A stretch of DNA of 64,000 nucleotides from Planomicrobium stackebrandtii (GCF_030814955.1 NZ_JAUSWB010000006.1:268001-332000); one strand, 5' to 3'; positions 35,179-44,566 are shown, counted from the first letter of the stretch. The notes: generated by a model not told the origin, from the sequence alone. Program-made: numbers and translations.

Positions 35179-36183
35179 TTATTCAACTGCAAGGATCTGT
35201 TCGTACAATTCCAATTGTTCCGGTGATAAAGAAGCTTCAACAGCCGGTGTCATCGCGTCGCGGAAAGCATCTTGGTCAACATCTACGAATTCCATGCCCT
35301 CGTCCATCAAGTCTTGCTCAATTGTAGAAATTTCACTCTCATAAAGCTCATCTCCAAGAATCTGTGCTTCTGCAGCAGCGTCTTGAACTACTTGTTTCAA
35401 GTCATCTGAAAGTGCATTGTACTGCTCATTTCCAACTAGGATGTAAATCCATGAATAAACGTGCTCTGTACGGTTGACGTAGTCCTGAACTTCAGCCAAC
35501 CCACCGCTTTGGATCAAATCGACTGGGTTTTCCTGGCCATCGATTACGCCTTGCTGCAAGCCAGTGAATACTTCATTGAAATCCATTACTTGCGGAGAAG
35601 CGCCGGCAGCCTGCCAAACATCCAGGAATAATGGAACGTTAGGTACACGCATACCGAATCCACTCAAGTCATCCGGAGACGTGATCGGCTCGTTAGATGT
35701 CAAGTTCCGCGGAGCGCGCGTATGGTAGTAAAGAGCCGTCAAGCCCGCTTCGTCGCTGACTTCTTGTTTGATCTGTTCACCGATTTCTCCTTCAACTACC
35801 GACTTTACATGATCCAGATCACGGAAAGCATATGGCACTGCCATTAAGGCAGCATTAGGAGCCCAGTTTTGTAAAGTTTCCCCTGAAATAACCATGTCAG
35901 CTGTTCCTGCCTGAATCGAGTTGATCGTATCTGTTTCGCCGCCAAGTGAGTTATTGGGATAGATGGTGATTTCCATTTGGCCATCTGAATTTGTTTCAAC
36001 CAGTTCTTTGAACTCCAAAGCTGTTTGGTGCCAGATGTGATTTTCATCGGCTAAATGCCCAAAGCGCCACTCAATTGTTTCGCCTGACTCTGAACCGCCT
36101 TCTTCCGATCCTTCTTCATTAGAACCACAAGCTCCCAATACCAATACGGATGCAAAAATACCTGTTAACCATTTCTTTTTCAT
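35179..36183 (-). CDS. dctP: TRAP transporter substrate-binding lipoprotein
   Basis: 334 residues. The signal sequence ends in the lipobox VLGAC, followed by an acidic Gly/Ser/Glu linker and a DctP fold. The Arg that pairs with the substrate carboxylate lies in the RAPRNLTS / GFGMRVPNVPLF region (about residues 146-175), a form frequent among uronate- and aldonate-binding TRAP proteins. WIYILVGNEQYNALSDD is a further family motif. The ATG at 36183 follows GGGGAG; an in-frame TTG six bases earlier is less well placed. Confidence 0.92.
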   Translation of the reverse strand: MKKKWLTGIFASVLVLGACGSNEEGSEEGGSESGETIEWRFGHLADENHIWHQTALEFKELVETNSDGQMEITIYPNNSLGGETDTINSIQAGTADMVISGETLQNWAPNAALMAVPYAFRDLDHVKSVVEGEIGEQIKQEVSDEAGLTALYYHTRAPRNLTSNEPITSPDDLSGFGMRVPNVPLFLDVWQAAGASPQVMDFNEVFTGLQQGVIDGQENPVDLIQSGGLAEVQDYVNRTEHVYSWIYILVGNEQYNALSDDLKQVVQDAAAEAQILGDELYESEISTIEQDLMDEGMEFVDVDQDAFRDAMTPAVEASLSPEQLELYEQILAVE

Positions 36184-36205
36184 GTTCAATTCTCCCCTTT
36201 GTTTT

Positions 36206-37219
36206 TTATTGTTTTTTCAAATACTCATAAGTAGTTGCGGCAATCTGAACTCCATCTTTTCGACTGCGCTCTTCATTTTTCTGTTCGATTTCTCCAGGGA
36301 CCAGAACACGATCGAATCCTTCAGCTGCTGGTACTTCCCGAATTTCCTTGATCATATTATCCATCTGCTCCAGAAATCCTTCGGTATCTGTGAAGAAGGA
36401 AGGATTGATGGCGCAGAAATAATGGCCTAACTTTCTTTTCTTGTCTAAATCCCCATACATTGAATTGATGTGAGGACCGAATGCCATACCTGCAAGCAGA
36501 CCGGAGAAAATATCCACAATCATCGATAATCCAGAACCTTTCGGACCGCCAAATGGCATTAAGGAAACGACTTTTGCAGGATCTGTTACGGCTGCACCCG
36601 CTTCATCGACACCCCATCCTTCTGGTATATTCTTCCCTTCCTCTTTATGCTGCAATATCTTCCCCAGCGCAACGTTCGAAGTGGCCATATCCAGAATAAA
36701 CGGCTTTTCAGATTTGGCAGGAACTCCATATGCGATCGGATTTGTACCTAGGAAGGATTTTTTCCCTCCAAACGGAACAACAATTTTATCGGTATGCGTC
36801 ATGGCAATGCCGATCAATTTCTGTTCTGCTGCTTCTTGAACAAAGTAGCTGAGCGCCCCGCAATGACTGCTGTTCATAACGGTCACCATGCCTACGCCAT
36901 TACTCTTCGCCATCTCGATTGCGTGTTTCATTGCGGTATCGGCTATGACATGCCCGAAGCCATCATCTCCATCAACTACTCCCGTTACCGGACCGGTTTG
37001 GTTGAATGAGATATCAGGTGCTGGGTTGATGCCTCCTGCTGTGAGCCGCTTCATGTAATGCTCTGTACGAAGTGCCCCGTGTGAATTCACACCGCGCAAA
37101 TCTGCATGAACAAGAATTTCCGCAATTTTAGCGGCGTGCTCTTCACTGACTGATACACTCGCCAGCTTTTTTTCGATTAATTTTTGGATTTCTGTAAACG
37201 GTACAGTTACGGTTGCCAT
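36206..37219 (-). CDS. Ldh_2 family (malate/L-lactate-type) dehydrogenase
   Basis: 337 residues of the Ldh_2 fold, which binds NAD(P) without a Rossmann GxGxxG motif. Signatures are [43 protein letters not shown] (catalytic His), [29 protein letters not shown] and [16 protein letters not shown]. Relatives in similar operons include YjmC of Bacillus and YiaK, a 2,3-diketogulonate reductase next to the YiaMNO TRAP system. The exact sugar acid is unknown. Located between kdgK and dctP. Confidence 0.85.
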   Translation of the reverse strand: MATVTVPFTEIQKLIEKKLASVSVSEEHAAKIAEILVHADLRGVNSHGALRTEHYMKRLTAGGINPAPDISFNQTGPVTGVVDGDDGFGHVIADTAMKHAIEMAKSNGVGMVTVMNSSHCGALSYFVQEAAEQKLIGIAMTHTDKIVVPFGGKKSFLGTNPIAYGVPAKSEKPFILDMATSNVALGKILQHKEEGKNIPEGWGVDEAGAAVTDPAKVVSLMPFGGPKGSGLSMIVDIFSGLLAGMAFGPHINSMYGDLDKKRKLGHYFCAINPSFFTDTEGFLEQMDNMIKEIREVPAAEGFDRVLVPGEIEQKNEERSRKDGVQIAATTYEYLKKQ

Positions 37220-37335
37220 TGCACTCCCCCTATTTCAAGTTAGCATGTGGATCTTTTAAGCATCCATGTAAATTTGGACTTCTGCTTTTACTGCTTCAGC
37301 GCCAGCATCTGAAGCGCTTGCAACTGACTGGCCTA

Positions 37336-38292
37336 CTATCGTTCAACTGCTTTTTTATCACCGATAAAGTTTTCCACTTCTTCTAAATAAGGCAGCCCCT
37401 CATTATCTCCCGTGACTGTAGTGACGAGTGCACCGACTCCGTTTGCAAAGCGCAATAAAGATTCTTCGTCAAAGTGATTTAGGATTCCATAAATATAACC
37501 TGCATCAAAACCATCACCTGCACCGACAGTGTCGACCGGCGTTACTGAAAATCCAGAGCTTTCAATCCAACGGCCTTTTCTGTAGAGCTTCGATCCTTTT
37601 TCTCCATCTTTGATCACAAAATCCTTTATTTCGAAACGGGCCGTATATTCCACCAGTTCCTCCAAAGTTTCTTTTCCTGATATCATCTGAATTTCGTCTA
37701 ATCCCGTCAACAGAATATCAACTTCCGGAAAAACCTTTTCATATGCTTCTCGTGCGTCCTCGATGCTCCATAATTTCAACCGAATATTAGGGTCGAAAGA
37801 AATAGTGATTCCTTTTTGTTTTGCTATGGTCAGGATTTTTTGAACAATTGCCATATTCGGTTCTCCAAGAGCTAGGTAAACACCTGTTAAGTGGACAACC
37901 TGGATGCCATCAAACAAATCTTCCGTAATGTCTTCTTCTGAAAGCGATGAAATAGGAGAAGGATTTCGATAATAGTATGTTTTCCCAGAACCATTTGCAT
38001 GAATTTCTTTAAAATTCAACGATGTGGGGACACCTTCGACAAAGTCGACTGACGATACATCAATGCCTTCGCCGCGGGCAAAGTTATAAATTACTTGGCC
38101 GAATTCATCCTTGCCTAGCCTGCTGATCCATTTGCTGCCTAGGCCTAACCGTGCACAGCCTATAGCAAAATTCATTTCAGCACCGCCGATTTTTCGCTCA
38201 AACTGTGTTACATACTTTAACGGGCCAGTCGTGGATGGGTTCATGGTAATCATGGCATCTCCAATTGTTAATACGCCAAACTCTTTAAGCAA
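37336..38292 (-). CDS. kdgK: 2-keto-3-deoxygluconate kinase, PfkB family
   Basis: 318-residue PfkB sugar kinase. GGAEMNFAIGCARLGL near the N-terminus binds sugar. The catalytic and anion-hole motif is DTVGAGDGFDAGYIYGIL (catalytic Asp). Pathway neighbours uxuA and kdgA make KDG the expected substrate. The start is a TTG at 38292 preceded by GGGAGGTGA, 18 bases after the regulator gene. About 115 noncoding bases separate its stop from the next gene. Confidence 0.88.
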   Translation of the reverse strand: MLKEFGVLTIGDAMITMNPSTTGPLKYVTQFERKIGGAEMNFAIGCARLGLGSKWISRLGKDEFGQVIYNFARGEGIDVSSVDFVEGVPTSLNFKEIHANGSGKTYYYRNPSPISSLSEEDITEDLFDGIQVVHLTGVYLALGEPNMAIVQKILTIAKQKGITISFDPNIRLKLWSIEDAREAYEKVFPEVDILLTGLDEIQMISGKETLEELVEYTARFEIKDFVIKDGEKGSKLYRKGRWIESSGFSVTPVDTVGAGDGFDAGYIYGILNHFDEESLLRFANGVGALVTTVTGDNEGLPYLEEVENFIGDKKAVER

Positions 38293-38310
38293 ACTCTCAC
38301 CTCCCTTAAT

Positions 38311-39315
38311 TTATATGGATTCCCGCTCAACCAAAATCGGGCGATATCGACGCTCCTCATACTCTTCTTCAAAGTTTTTACTGGAAATCAGTTGAAGTAA
38401 AGTATCTGCTGCATTTTGCCCAATTTCGAAAGTGGGCTGTTTGATGACCGAAATCGGTGTTGTAGCCATTTCAAGAAACGGTGAGTCATCAATCGCAATC
38501 ACGCCGATATTCTCTGGAATCACTAGTTTGTTTTTTTTGATAAACCTCAGCAACTCGATTAAAGCCAAATCATTTGTGGCAAAAAACGCTTCAGGCCGAT
38601 TGCCGGAATCCCATAAACGTTGAAGCCTGCTGCCGATCTCCTCACGCTGCTCAGCAACAATCCAATCTTCCTCAATCGCCAGCCCATGTGATGCCAGCGC
38701 TTTTTTATATCCCATGATGCGTTCAATGCGGGGCGTCACCTTTTGAACGATGGAAGTGGAGACTAAGCCGATCTTTGTCCGCCCTTTTTTCGCTAATTGA
38801 TCTACCGCAATCTGTGAAGCGCTTTCATTGTCGAGCAAAAGAGTGGGGAAAATCGGTTCGTTGATTACCCGGTCTACAAAAACGATTGGAAACTCTGCAG
38901 TTTTCAGTTGTTTATAATAATCGTTGTTGCCATTCGTTGGAAAAATAATCAATCCATCAACTTGCTTCGCAACCAGCATATCGATATAAGAACGCTCTTT
39001 TTCAGGTTGATCATCTGCATTGCAGACAAACAAGTGGAAACCATTTCTTTCACATTCGTCCTCGATGGCGCGAATAATTTCAGTAGAAAACGTGTGCAAA
39101 ATATTTGCTACAATAACACCAATTGTTCCGGTTTTTTTCTGTTTCAGGCTTTTGGCTACGTGATTTGGAATATAGCCTAATTCCTTGATGGCTGCTTCAA
39201 CTCTATGCTTTGTTGACACACCCATAAACTCAAAACGACTGTTTATATACTGGGAAACGGTGCTTTTGGAAACTCCCGCTTTTAATGCTACGTCTTGCAT
39301 TGTTATTTTTTTCAT
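38311..39315 (-). CDS. kdgR: LacI family regulator of the sugar-acid operon
   Basis: 334 residues. The N-terminal helix-turn-helix MQDVALKAGVSKSTVSQYIN is classic LacI, followed by the hinge NHVAKSLKQKKTGTIGVIV and a periplasmic-binding-like effector domain (IFPTNGNNDYY, FATNDLALIELL, IAIDDSPF). It heads the leftward operon and very likely represses it, releasing DNA when an intermediate such as KDG binds. A perfect palindrome sits between its promoter and start. The kdgR symbol is by context, not proven. Confidence 0.85.
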   Translation of the reverse strand: MKKITMQDVALKAGVSKSTVSQYINSRFEFMGVSTKHRVEAAIKELGYIPNHVAKSLKQKKTGTIGVIVANILHTFSTEIIRAIEDECERNGFHLFVCNADDQPEKERSYIDMLVAKQVDGLIIFPTNGNNDYYKQLKTAEFPIVFVDRVINEPIFPTLLLDNESASQIAVDQLAKKGRTKIGLVSTSIVQKVTPRIERIMGYKKALASHGLAIEEDWIVAEQREEIGSRLQRLWDSGNRPEAFFATNDLALIELLRFIKKNKLVIPENIGVIAIDDSPFLEMATTPISVIKQPTFEIGQNAADTLLQLISSKNFEEEYEERRYRPILVERESI

Positions 39316-39329
39316 TTTCTCCCCTTCTC

Positions 39330-39389
39330 ACTAAACCGGTTTAGTAAGTCATTTTAGGAAAGTATAATTCAATTTTTTTTAAAAATCAA
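39330..39389 (-). promoter_or_regulatory. Operon promoter and LacI-type operator
   Basis: On the minus strand TTGATT (39384-39389) and TATACT (39361-39366) are 17 bp apart. ACTAAACCGGTTTAGT at 39330-39345 is a perfect 16 bp palindrome with central CG, the LacI-family operator form, located about ten bases downstream of the expected start site. Confidence 0.8.
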
Positions 39390-39485
39390 GTGGTTTTATC
39401 AGAAAATTTCGTTTAACCAAAAAATATTACTAAAGTCTCGTTTGGACTAAATAGAGCAAATAATAACTGTTTTATAGACTAAAAT

Positions 39486-39516
39486 AAAAAAAGGGCAGGA
39501 GATTTTCCCTGCCCTT
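39486..39516 (-). terminator. SnoaL-like gene terminator
   Basis: On the minus strand GGGCAGG and CCTGCCC form the stem, followed by TTTTTTT. Confidence 0.85.
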
Positions 39517-39519
39517 CCA

Positions 39520-39888
39520 CTATTCAACTTTATCTTCCTCGCTCAATTGGCATTGCCCAAAAGCGTCATCCAAAGTATCGTATCTGCCTAATCGATGAAC
39601 TTTTCCATTTCTGATATCCATAAAAGTATAAATCGTAACATGGCCATTCTGATTTTCCCATGTAGCTTTTTGAACACACACTACTTCGTTGCCTTTGGCG
39701 TAATAGTCCTGTGTTTCCATCTTGATGCCTGATTCTTTGATCCACTGCTGGAGAATATCATGACCTTCAGCTATACCTCTCGGACCAATCAATTCAATAT
39801 GCGGATCTGAAACTTTCAGCACGCCTTTGATGTCCCGCTCGTTTACTCCAGTGGTCCACTGTTCTGCAACTCTGATATTGTTCTCCAT
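39520..39888 (-). CDS. SnoaL/NTF2-like protein
   Basis: 122 residues of the NTF2-like cone fold: RVAEQWTTGVNERDIKGVLKVSDPHIELIGPRG is the first helix and strand pair, and VTIYTFMDIRNGKVHRLGRYDTLDDAF the closing strands. Members are enzymes or ligand-binding proteins of many kinds; no catalytic assignment is possible. Monocistronic with its own terminator, upstream of the divergently reading sugar-acid promoter. Confidence 0.7.
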   Translation of the reverse strand: MENNIRVAEQWTTGVNERDIKGVLKVSDPHIELIGPRGIAEGHDILQQWIKESGIKMETQDYYAKGNEVVCVQKATWENQNGHVTIYTFMDIRNGKVHRLGRYDTLDDAFGQCQLSEEDKVE

Positions 39889-39976
39889 TTCCTTTTCTCC
39901 CTTCTTCGAGAAATAGTTCTGCTCTTCCCGCGGTTCAATAAGGTTGAAAAAAGAAGACAGGAAAAACCCGCCTTCT

Positions 39977-40276
39977 TTAATAATTCTCGTTTTTCAACTT
40001 TTTAAACGTTGCCACGAAATTATCTGGATCTGTATGGATTTTATAGGTCAACACGCCGCGATGAGTATGGAGGTACAGCAAACTGGCGTCAGAAGAAAAT
40101 GATTTATAGGAAATATCCCATACATTCGCTACATGAAATTTAGCCGCCGAAGTTACTAATTCATCCTTGTACAATTGAATATTGCATTCCGTTTCGACGA
40201 TTTTCATTTCGCCAGCCTCAATGGAACGCTCCGTGTCGATGTAAGTGATAGACGACAATAAATTTAGTTGGTCCAA
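39977..40276 (-). CDS. Hypothetical 99-residue protein
   Basis: 99 residues, soluble, alternating strand-like segments (MKIVETECNIQLYKDELVTSAAKFHVANVWDISYKSF) ending with DPDNFVATFKKLKN. The shape suggests a small PH-like or beta-barrel domain, but I recognise no family. The start is a TTG at 40276 with GGAGG nine bases upstream; there is no in-frame ATG nearby. The MITE-like copy B begins 29 bases upstream of it. Confidence 0.6.
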   Translation of the reverse strand: MDQLNLLSSITYIDTERSIEAGEMKIVETECNIQLYKDELVTSAAKFHVANVWDISYKSFSSDASLLYLHTHRGVLTYKIHTDPDNFVATFKKLKNENY

Positions 40277-40304
40277 ATCGGCATTCCTCCTACAAATCCT
40301 TTTC

Positions 40305-40475
40305 TATATGGGTTGAACTAAAGAAACCAAACTTTTATCCATCGCTTTGGGCAGAGCTCCTGCTAAGAGATGGAGTGGAATCAAAGCACACCTAAGTTTT
40401 TCGCTGTATCCATCAAAGATATGGAGCTTATTTGCGGAATATCAGCAAGTCAAAATCATTACTTCAACATATATA
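40305..40475. repeat. MITE-like repeat, copy B
   Basis: 171 bp, diverged from copy A at 24721-24868. Ends read TATATGGGTTGAAC and CTTCAACATATATA, an imperfect inverted repeat. Shared internal blocks in the same order are AAAGAAACCAA, CCATCGC, GAGATGG, CGCTGTAT, GGAGC and AATCATTA. It fills most of the 340-base gap between the genes at 39977 and 40618; the rest holds no gene I can see. Confidence 0.7.
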
Positions 40476-40617
40476 GAAGTCTATCGCAGAGAGAGGGTTT
40501 TTAGCAAAATATACGACCATCTGGCACTTGCCTATTTAACCCTTTAGGGAATAGACCTGCTGCTCAGGGAGATGTTAAACTATTCTTACAATACCTCATC
40601 ACGGTAGGAGGACTGTT

Positions 40618-41337
40618 ATGGAAACCTGGTTTGCGGCGACATCCACCCATTCTTTTAACCCTTTTTCGTGGAACCACCTGTTTATATTAGCGATCGCTGC
40701 TATCGGAATTATTCTTCTTATTTCCGTGAAAGAACGATTAAAGGAGGAAAAAAAGCTGTTCCGCTCATTGCGCTGGCCACTTCTTGCAATTCTGATCATT
40801 TCAGAATTCTCCTATCATTATTGGGCGATTACAAATGAGGTTTGGCATTTTAGCGGACGTATGCCGCTGCACCTGTGCGGAATAGCTTCTCTTACAGCTA
40901 TGATCGGCCTGTTGACTATGCGGCCCTTATGGATTCAACTCTCTTTTTTTATCGGCATAGTACCTGCTTTTTTGGCTTTGATCACGCCGGATCTTCCATA
41001 TGACTATCAGCATTTCCGTTTCTGGAAATTCTTTGTTCATCATGTCGCCATTCCCTGGTCTTGCTTATTTTTGGCATTATGCCGCCCGAATGCCATTACC
41101 TTACGTTCGGTCTTTTCCACCTACGCGTTGGTGTTAGCTTATGCAGCGCTGATCGGTTTCTGGATCAATCCTTTGACTGAATCCAACTTCCTATATTTAA
41201 TGCAGCGTCCAAAGACCACTTCTCCGCTCGACTTCTTTGGAGAAGGTTTATGGTATTACATCAACTTGTGTCTGGCTGCTTTTCTGCTGTTTTTTGTCCA
41301 ATATTTGGTGTTTCGAAAATTCATAAAAACTTCTTGA
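40618..41337 (+). CDS. YwaF/TIGR02206 family membrane protein
   Basis: 239 residues with about six helices. The motif MPLHLCGIASLTAMIGLL with its His-Leu-Cys, the HHVAIPW segment and NFLYLMQRPKTTSPLDFFG are hallmarks of the TIGR02206 family, of unknown function and common in Bacilli. GGAGGA precedes the ATG. It stands alone, convergent with the next gene, with only five bases between stops. Confidence 0.85.
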   Translation: METWFAATSTHSFNPFSWNHLFILAIAAIGIILLISVKERLKEEKKLFRSLRWPLLAILIISEFSYHYWAITNEVWHFSGRMPLHLCGIASLTAMIGLLTMRPLWIQLSFFIGIVPAFLALITPDLPYDYQHFRFWKFFVHHVAIPWSCLFLALCRPNAITLRSVFSTYALVLAYAALIGFWINPLTESNFLYLMQRPKTTSPLDFFGEGLWYYINLCLAAFLLFFVQYLVFRKFIKTS

Positions 41338-41342
41338 TCCTG

Positions 41343-42260
41343 TTAATCCATTTCGAAGTATTCATTAACTAGATCCCCATTGACGCCAATTGCTACAGCA
41401 CTTCCTTCACCAGCTGCAATAACCAGCTGGGAAGGAACGATCAATGAAGCATCGCCTGCCGCATACACGTTCCAGACATTTGTCCGCCCATAATCATCCG
41501 TCAAAATGCCTCCATGTGTGTTGATCTTACAGCCGAGTTCCTTGGCGAAGGGAGCAGCATGGCTCCATATAGGTGTAACAAAACCGCCAACACGATCAAT
41601 TAAAGTCCCATCTTCAAGTCTAACGCTGCGTAATTGTCCATTGTCGCCTTCGAGGCCGCCTATTACATCTTCCACCACCTTGATGCCCTTTCGAAGCAGC
41701 TTTTGCTTATCCTTTTCTTCCAATCGTCCTTCTCCATTTGTAAAAACGATTAAGTCACGGCTCCACGTATAGATTTTTTTCGCCAATTCAAATACCTGCT
41801 TATCAGCAATGACTGCCAGCGGTTGATCGCGCAACTCCCAGCCGTCGCAATATGGGCAGCTGAATAAACTGGTGCCATAAAATTTTTCAATACCTGGGAT
41901 GTTCGGCAGTTGTTCTTTTAGCCCAGCCGCGATAATGATTTTTATGCTGTGAAAAACATCTCCGCTCTCTGTAGCCAATTCATAGTGCGCTTCAGAAATG
42001 CGTTTCACACTGATGATGCGCTGCTTTTTCATGTCCACACAATCGTATTTGGCAATTTCCTCGCGGCCCAGGCGTTTGAGTTCTTCCGGTTCGATGCCAT
42101 CCCGCGTTATAAAGCCATGCGATTTTCTTGTCACTAAATTGCGTCCGTTGTCGTCGTCAAAAAGCACAGTCTTTCTTCTTGATCTCCCCAATACCAACGC
42201 AGCATTCAGTCCCGCAGGCCCACCTCCTATTATCGCGCAATCATAAATCATATCACTCAT
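41343..42260 (-). CDS. Thioredoxin-reductase-like FAD oxidoreductase
   Basis: 305-residue NAD(P)/FAD protein. The FAD motif is CAIIGGGPAGLNAALVLGR. A redox CxxC lies in FSCPYCDGWEL at the thioredoxin reductase position (about residue 135). The closing motif is VYAAGDASLIVPSQLVIAAGEG. The NADP motif between them is weak (AVIADKQVFELAKKIYTWS), so the hydride donor is uncertain, as in several Bacillus TrxB-like paralogs. Monocistronic. Confidence 0.85.
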   Translation of the reverse strand: MSDMIYDCAIIGGGPAGLNAALVLGRSRRKTVLFDDDNGRNLVTRKSHGFITRDGIEPEELKRLGREEIAKYDCVDMKKQRIISVKRISEAHYELATESGDVFHSIKIIIAAGLKEQLPNIPGIEKFYGTSLFSCPYCDGWELRDQPLAVIADKQVFELAKKIYTWSRDLIVFTNGEGRLEEKDKQKLLRKGIKVVEDVIGGLEGDNGQLRSVRLEDGTLIDRVGGFVTPIWSHAAPFAKELGCKINTHGGILTDDYGRTNVWNVYAAGDASLIVPSQLVIAAGEGSAVAIGVNGDLVNEYFEMD

Positions 42261-42339
42261 CCTTTATTGTCGTTTCCTTCGAAATTTCCCGTTTCTCTCC
42301 CATACTAAACAAACGCTTCGGTTGTCTTTGATTTACGCA

Positions 42340-42369
42340 AAAAAAAAAGCTCCCTTTTCAGGAGCCTTT
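42340..42369 (-). terminator. hisC terminator
   Basis: On the minus strand AGGCTCC and GGGAGCTT flank an A-rich loop, followed by a run of about ten T residues. Confidence 0.8.
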
Positions 42370-42373
42370 GTTG

Positions 42374-43483
42374 CTAAACTTGTTTAACCAATAACCCAGT
42401 TAAGGCATCAATAAAAAATTGATTTTCTTCTGGCGTTCCGACAGAAACCCGCACATACTCAGGCAAACCCCAAATTTTCCCGTATCGGACAATGACGCCT
42501 TTTGCCATCAACTCTTTGTACAGTTTTTCTCCATCTTCACCTATTCGAACCAATACAAAGTTCGCCATGCTTTCGATATATGTCAATCCCAGTTCATCGA
42601 AAGCTTTGTATAATTGTTCCCGGCCGGCTTTGTTGGCATTTTGGGAAGTCATTACATGCTCAGTGTCTTCAATTGCTGCTGTTGCTGCAATTTGCGCTAA
42701 TGTATTGACGTTAAATGGTTCTTTCACCTTTAAAATCGACTGTATGATTGATTCAGAGGCAATTCCGAATCCAACCCGCACTCCGGCAATGCCGTAAATC
42801 TTCGAGAACGTTTGCAGCGTCAGGACCGGATATCCAGCATTGATGTACTCGATGCCGTTTGTGTAATCTGCAGCGTCTGCAAAGTGATTATAGGCAGCAT
42901 CGATCACCACCAATACGTTATCAATTGCTTCCACCAGTTTATCCAGATCTGTTTTGGACATGTATGTGCCTGTTGGATTGTTCGGTGAACAAACGTAAAT
43001 AATTTTAGTTTTCTCTGTAACAGCGGCAATCATTGCATCCACATTAAACTCGAAGCCTTCCGCAAATTTTACCGGAACAACTTTAGCGCCCATAATATGG
43101 GCGCCAAAATCATATTCGCTGAACGACGGAGACGGCACAATCACTTCGTCCCCTTCTTCAAGGAACGCTTCAGAAATCAGCGTAATCAATTCGTCTGCCC
43201 CATTGGTCGGAATAACTTGCTTCGGATTGACATGAAACTCGTTGGCAATCGCTTTTTTCAATGCGCTGGCATCTGCATCAGGATAACGGTTCAATTCTGC
43301 CAAGCCATTCTGGATGGCTGCTACCGCTTTTGGAGATGGGCCATGTGGATTTTCATTGGAGGCCAATTTAATGACGCGTTCCAATCCCAATTCTTTCTGC
43401 ACTTCCCAGATCGGCTTTCCTGGCGAGTAAGGCTGGATTTTTTCTAAAGTTTTGCGTGCTTTAATATTATTTGAACTGGTCAT
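42374..43483 (-). CDS. hisC: Histidinol-phosphate aminotransferase
   Basis: 369-residue class II PLP aminotransferase. KLASNENPHGPSPKAV is the family start block, VIVPSPSFSEYDFGA and CSPNNPTGTYMS bind PLP and substrate, and the Schiff-base Lys is in LQTFSKIYGIAGVRVGFG. In Bacilli HisC also transaminates aromatic amino acids, since it often lies next to tyrA. Here it is alone, with no his or aro genes nearby. TGGAGGAAT precedes the start. The 324 bases upstream to 43807 hold no other gene or RNA motif that I can see. Confidence 0.93.
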   Translation of the reverse strand: MTSSNNIKARKTLEKIQPYSPGKPIWEVQKELGLERVIKLASNENPHGPSPKAVAAIQNGLAELNRYPDADASALKKAIANEFHVNPKQVIPTNGADELITLISEAFLEEGDEVIVPSPSFSEYDFGAHIMGAKVVPVKFAEGFEFNVDAMIAAVTEKTKIIYVCSPNNPTGTYMSKTDLDKLVEAIDNVLVVIDAAYNHFADAADYTNGIEYINAGYPVLTLQTFSKIYGIAGVRVGFGIASESIIQSILKVKEPFNVNTLAQIAATAAIEDTEHVMTSQNANKAGREQLYKAFDELGLTYIESMANFVLVRIGEDGEKLYKELMAKGVIVRYGKIWGLPEYVRVSVGTPEENQFFIDALTGLLVKQV

Positions 43484-43807
43484 TGAAATTCCTCCAAAAG
43501 ATGTAAGTGATGGATCATTATTTATATTCTTATAATCATATCAGCCTCGGCGGGCAAATCAACTGAAAAAACCGCGAAGTATGGCAAGCTTCTTCTAATT
43601 CGGCCAAAGCGATGGGTGGATACATGAGTTTTAAACTTGGGCAGGAAAAGAATCATCTCCAAACTAAGCGTTTTTCAAGACTTTTCCCCTCTCCCCCCTT
43701 ATTATACAGAATTGCGGCATTATTTGAACACACTTATCCAACTATTTGTGCGGGATAATGAAATATGGTTTACTGTTAAACAGACTAAGATATAGAGGAG
43801 TTTGGCC

Positions 43808-44527
43808 ATGATCAAGAAAATGAAATTCGCATTTGCCCCTTTTCTGCTATTGCTGACACTGGGCGCATGTTCTGGTAATGAGGAGCCCGCTCCTGCAGAA
43901 ACTTCAGAAGAAGCAACAGCCGAGACAGCCCCTGCAGAATCATCACTTGAATTGCCGGCCCAGGAAGATGTCGTGGTCATTGTGGACGGGGAAGAAATTT
44001 TAGGCAATGTCTACAATAGTGTAGCACGCCAGCTGGAAACGACATTGGCATCCCAAGGACACTCCACATCAGACGGCACTGGTGAGATGGTAAAGGAACA
44101 AGCACTGTCTGTACTGGTGGGCAATAAAGTGATTTTGAATGACGCAGAGGAAAAAGGCTATCAAGCTGACGAAGAGACTGTTAAAGAACGCCTCGAAGAT
44201 TTGAAAGGGCAATTTGAATCGGAAGAAGCTATGAACGAAGCGTTGGAGCAAACCGGTTTTACACTGGACGATATGGAAATGCAGCTCCGTGAACAACTAG
44301 TATATGAAAAATATGTTGCAGAAGAAATCAAACCAGCTGAGGTAACAAGCGAAGAAGTACAGGAAGCTTACGATGGTTTTGTTGAGACTTCTGAGGAAGA
44401 AGTTCCTGCCTTGGAAGAAATGGAACCGAACCTCCGGCAGTCTCTTGAGCAGGAAAAAACACAAAATGCAGTATTCACACGCATCGAAGAGTTGAAAGAA
44501 TCTGCTGAAGTGGAAGTCAAGATATAA
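43808..44527 (+). CDS. SurA-N-domain lipoprotein
   Basis: 239 residues. A signal sequence ends in LTLGAC (lipobox Cys about 19), then a Glu/Ala/Pro-rich linker, then a SurA/PrsA-type N-terminal chaperone domain (VDGEEILGNVYN, KEQALSVLVGNKVILNDAEEKGY, LREQLVYEKYVAEEI). There is no parvulin PPIase domain, so it is probably a chaperone-like extracytoplasmic protein rather than an isomerase. The ATG at 43808 is seven bases from GAGGAG; an in-frame TTG at 43802 abuts the site. Confidence 0.82.
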   Translation: MIKKMKFAFAPFLLLLTLGACSGNEEPAPAETSEEATAETAPAESSLELPAQEDVVVIVDGEEILGNVYNSVARQLETTLASQGHSTSDGTGEMVKEQALSVLVGNKVILNDAEEKGYQADEETVKERLEDLKGQFESEEAMNEALEQTGFTLDDMEMQLREQLVYEKYVAEEIKPAEVTSEEVQEAYDGFVETSEEEVPALEEMEPNLRQSLEQEKTQNAVFTRIEELKESAEVEVKI

Positions 44528-44529
44528 AT

Positions 44530-44566
44530 AAAAGCATCCTGCTCAAAATTGAGCAGGATGCTTTTT
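44530..44566. terminator. Bidirectional terminator
   Basis: AAAAGCATCCTGCTC and GAGCAGGATGCTTTT, perfect arms with a 6-base loop, between convergent genes. Confidence 0.9.
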
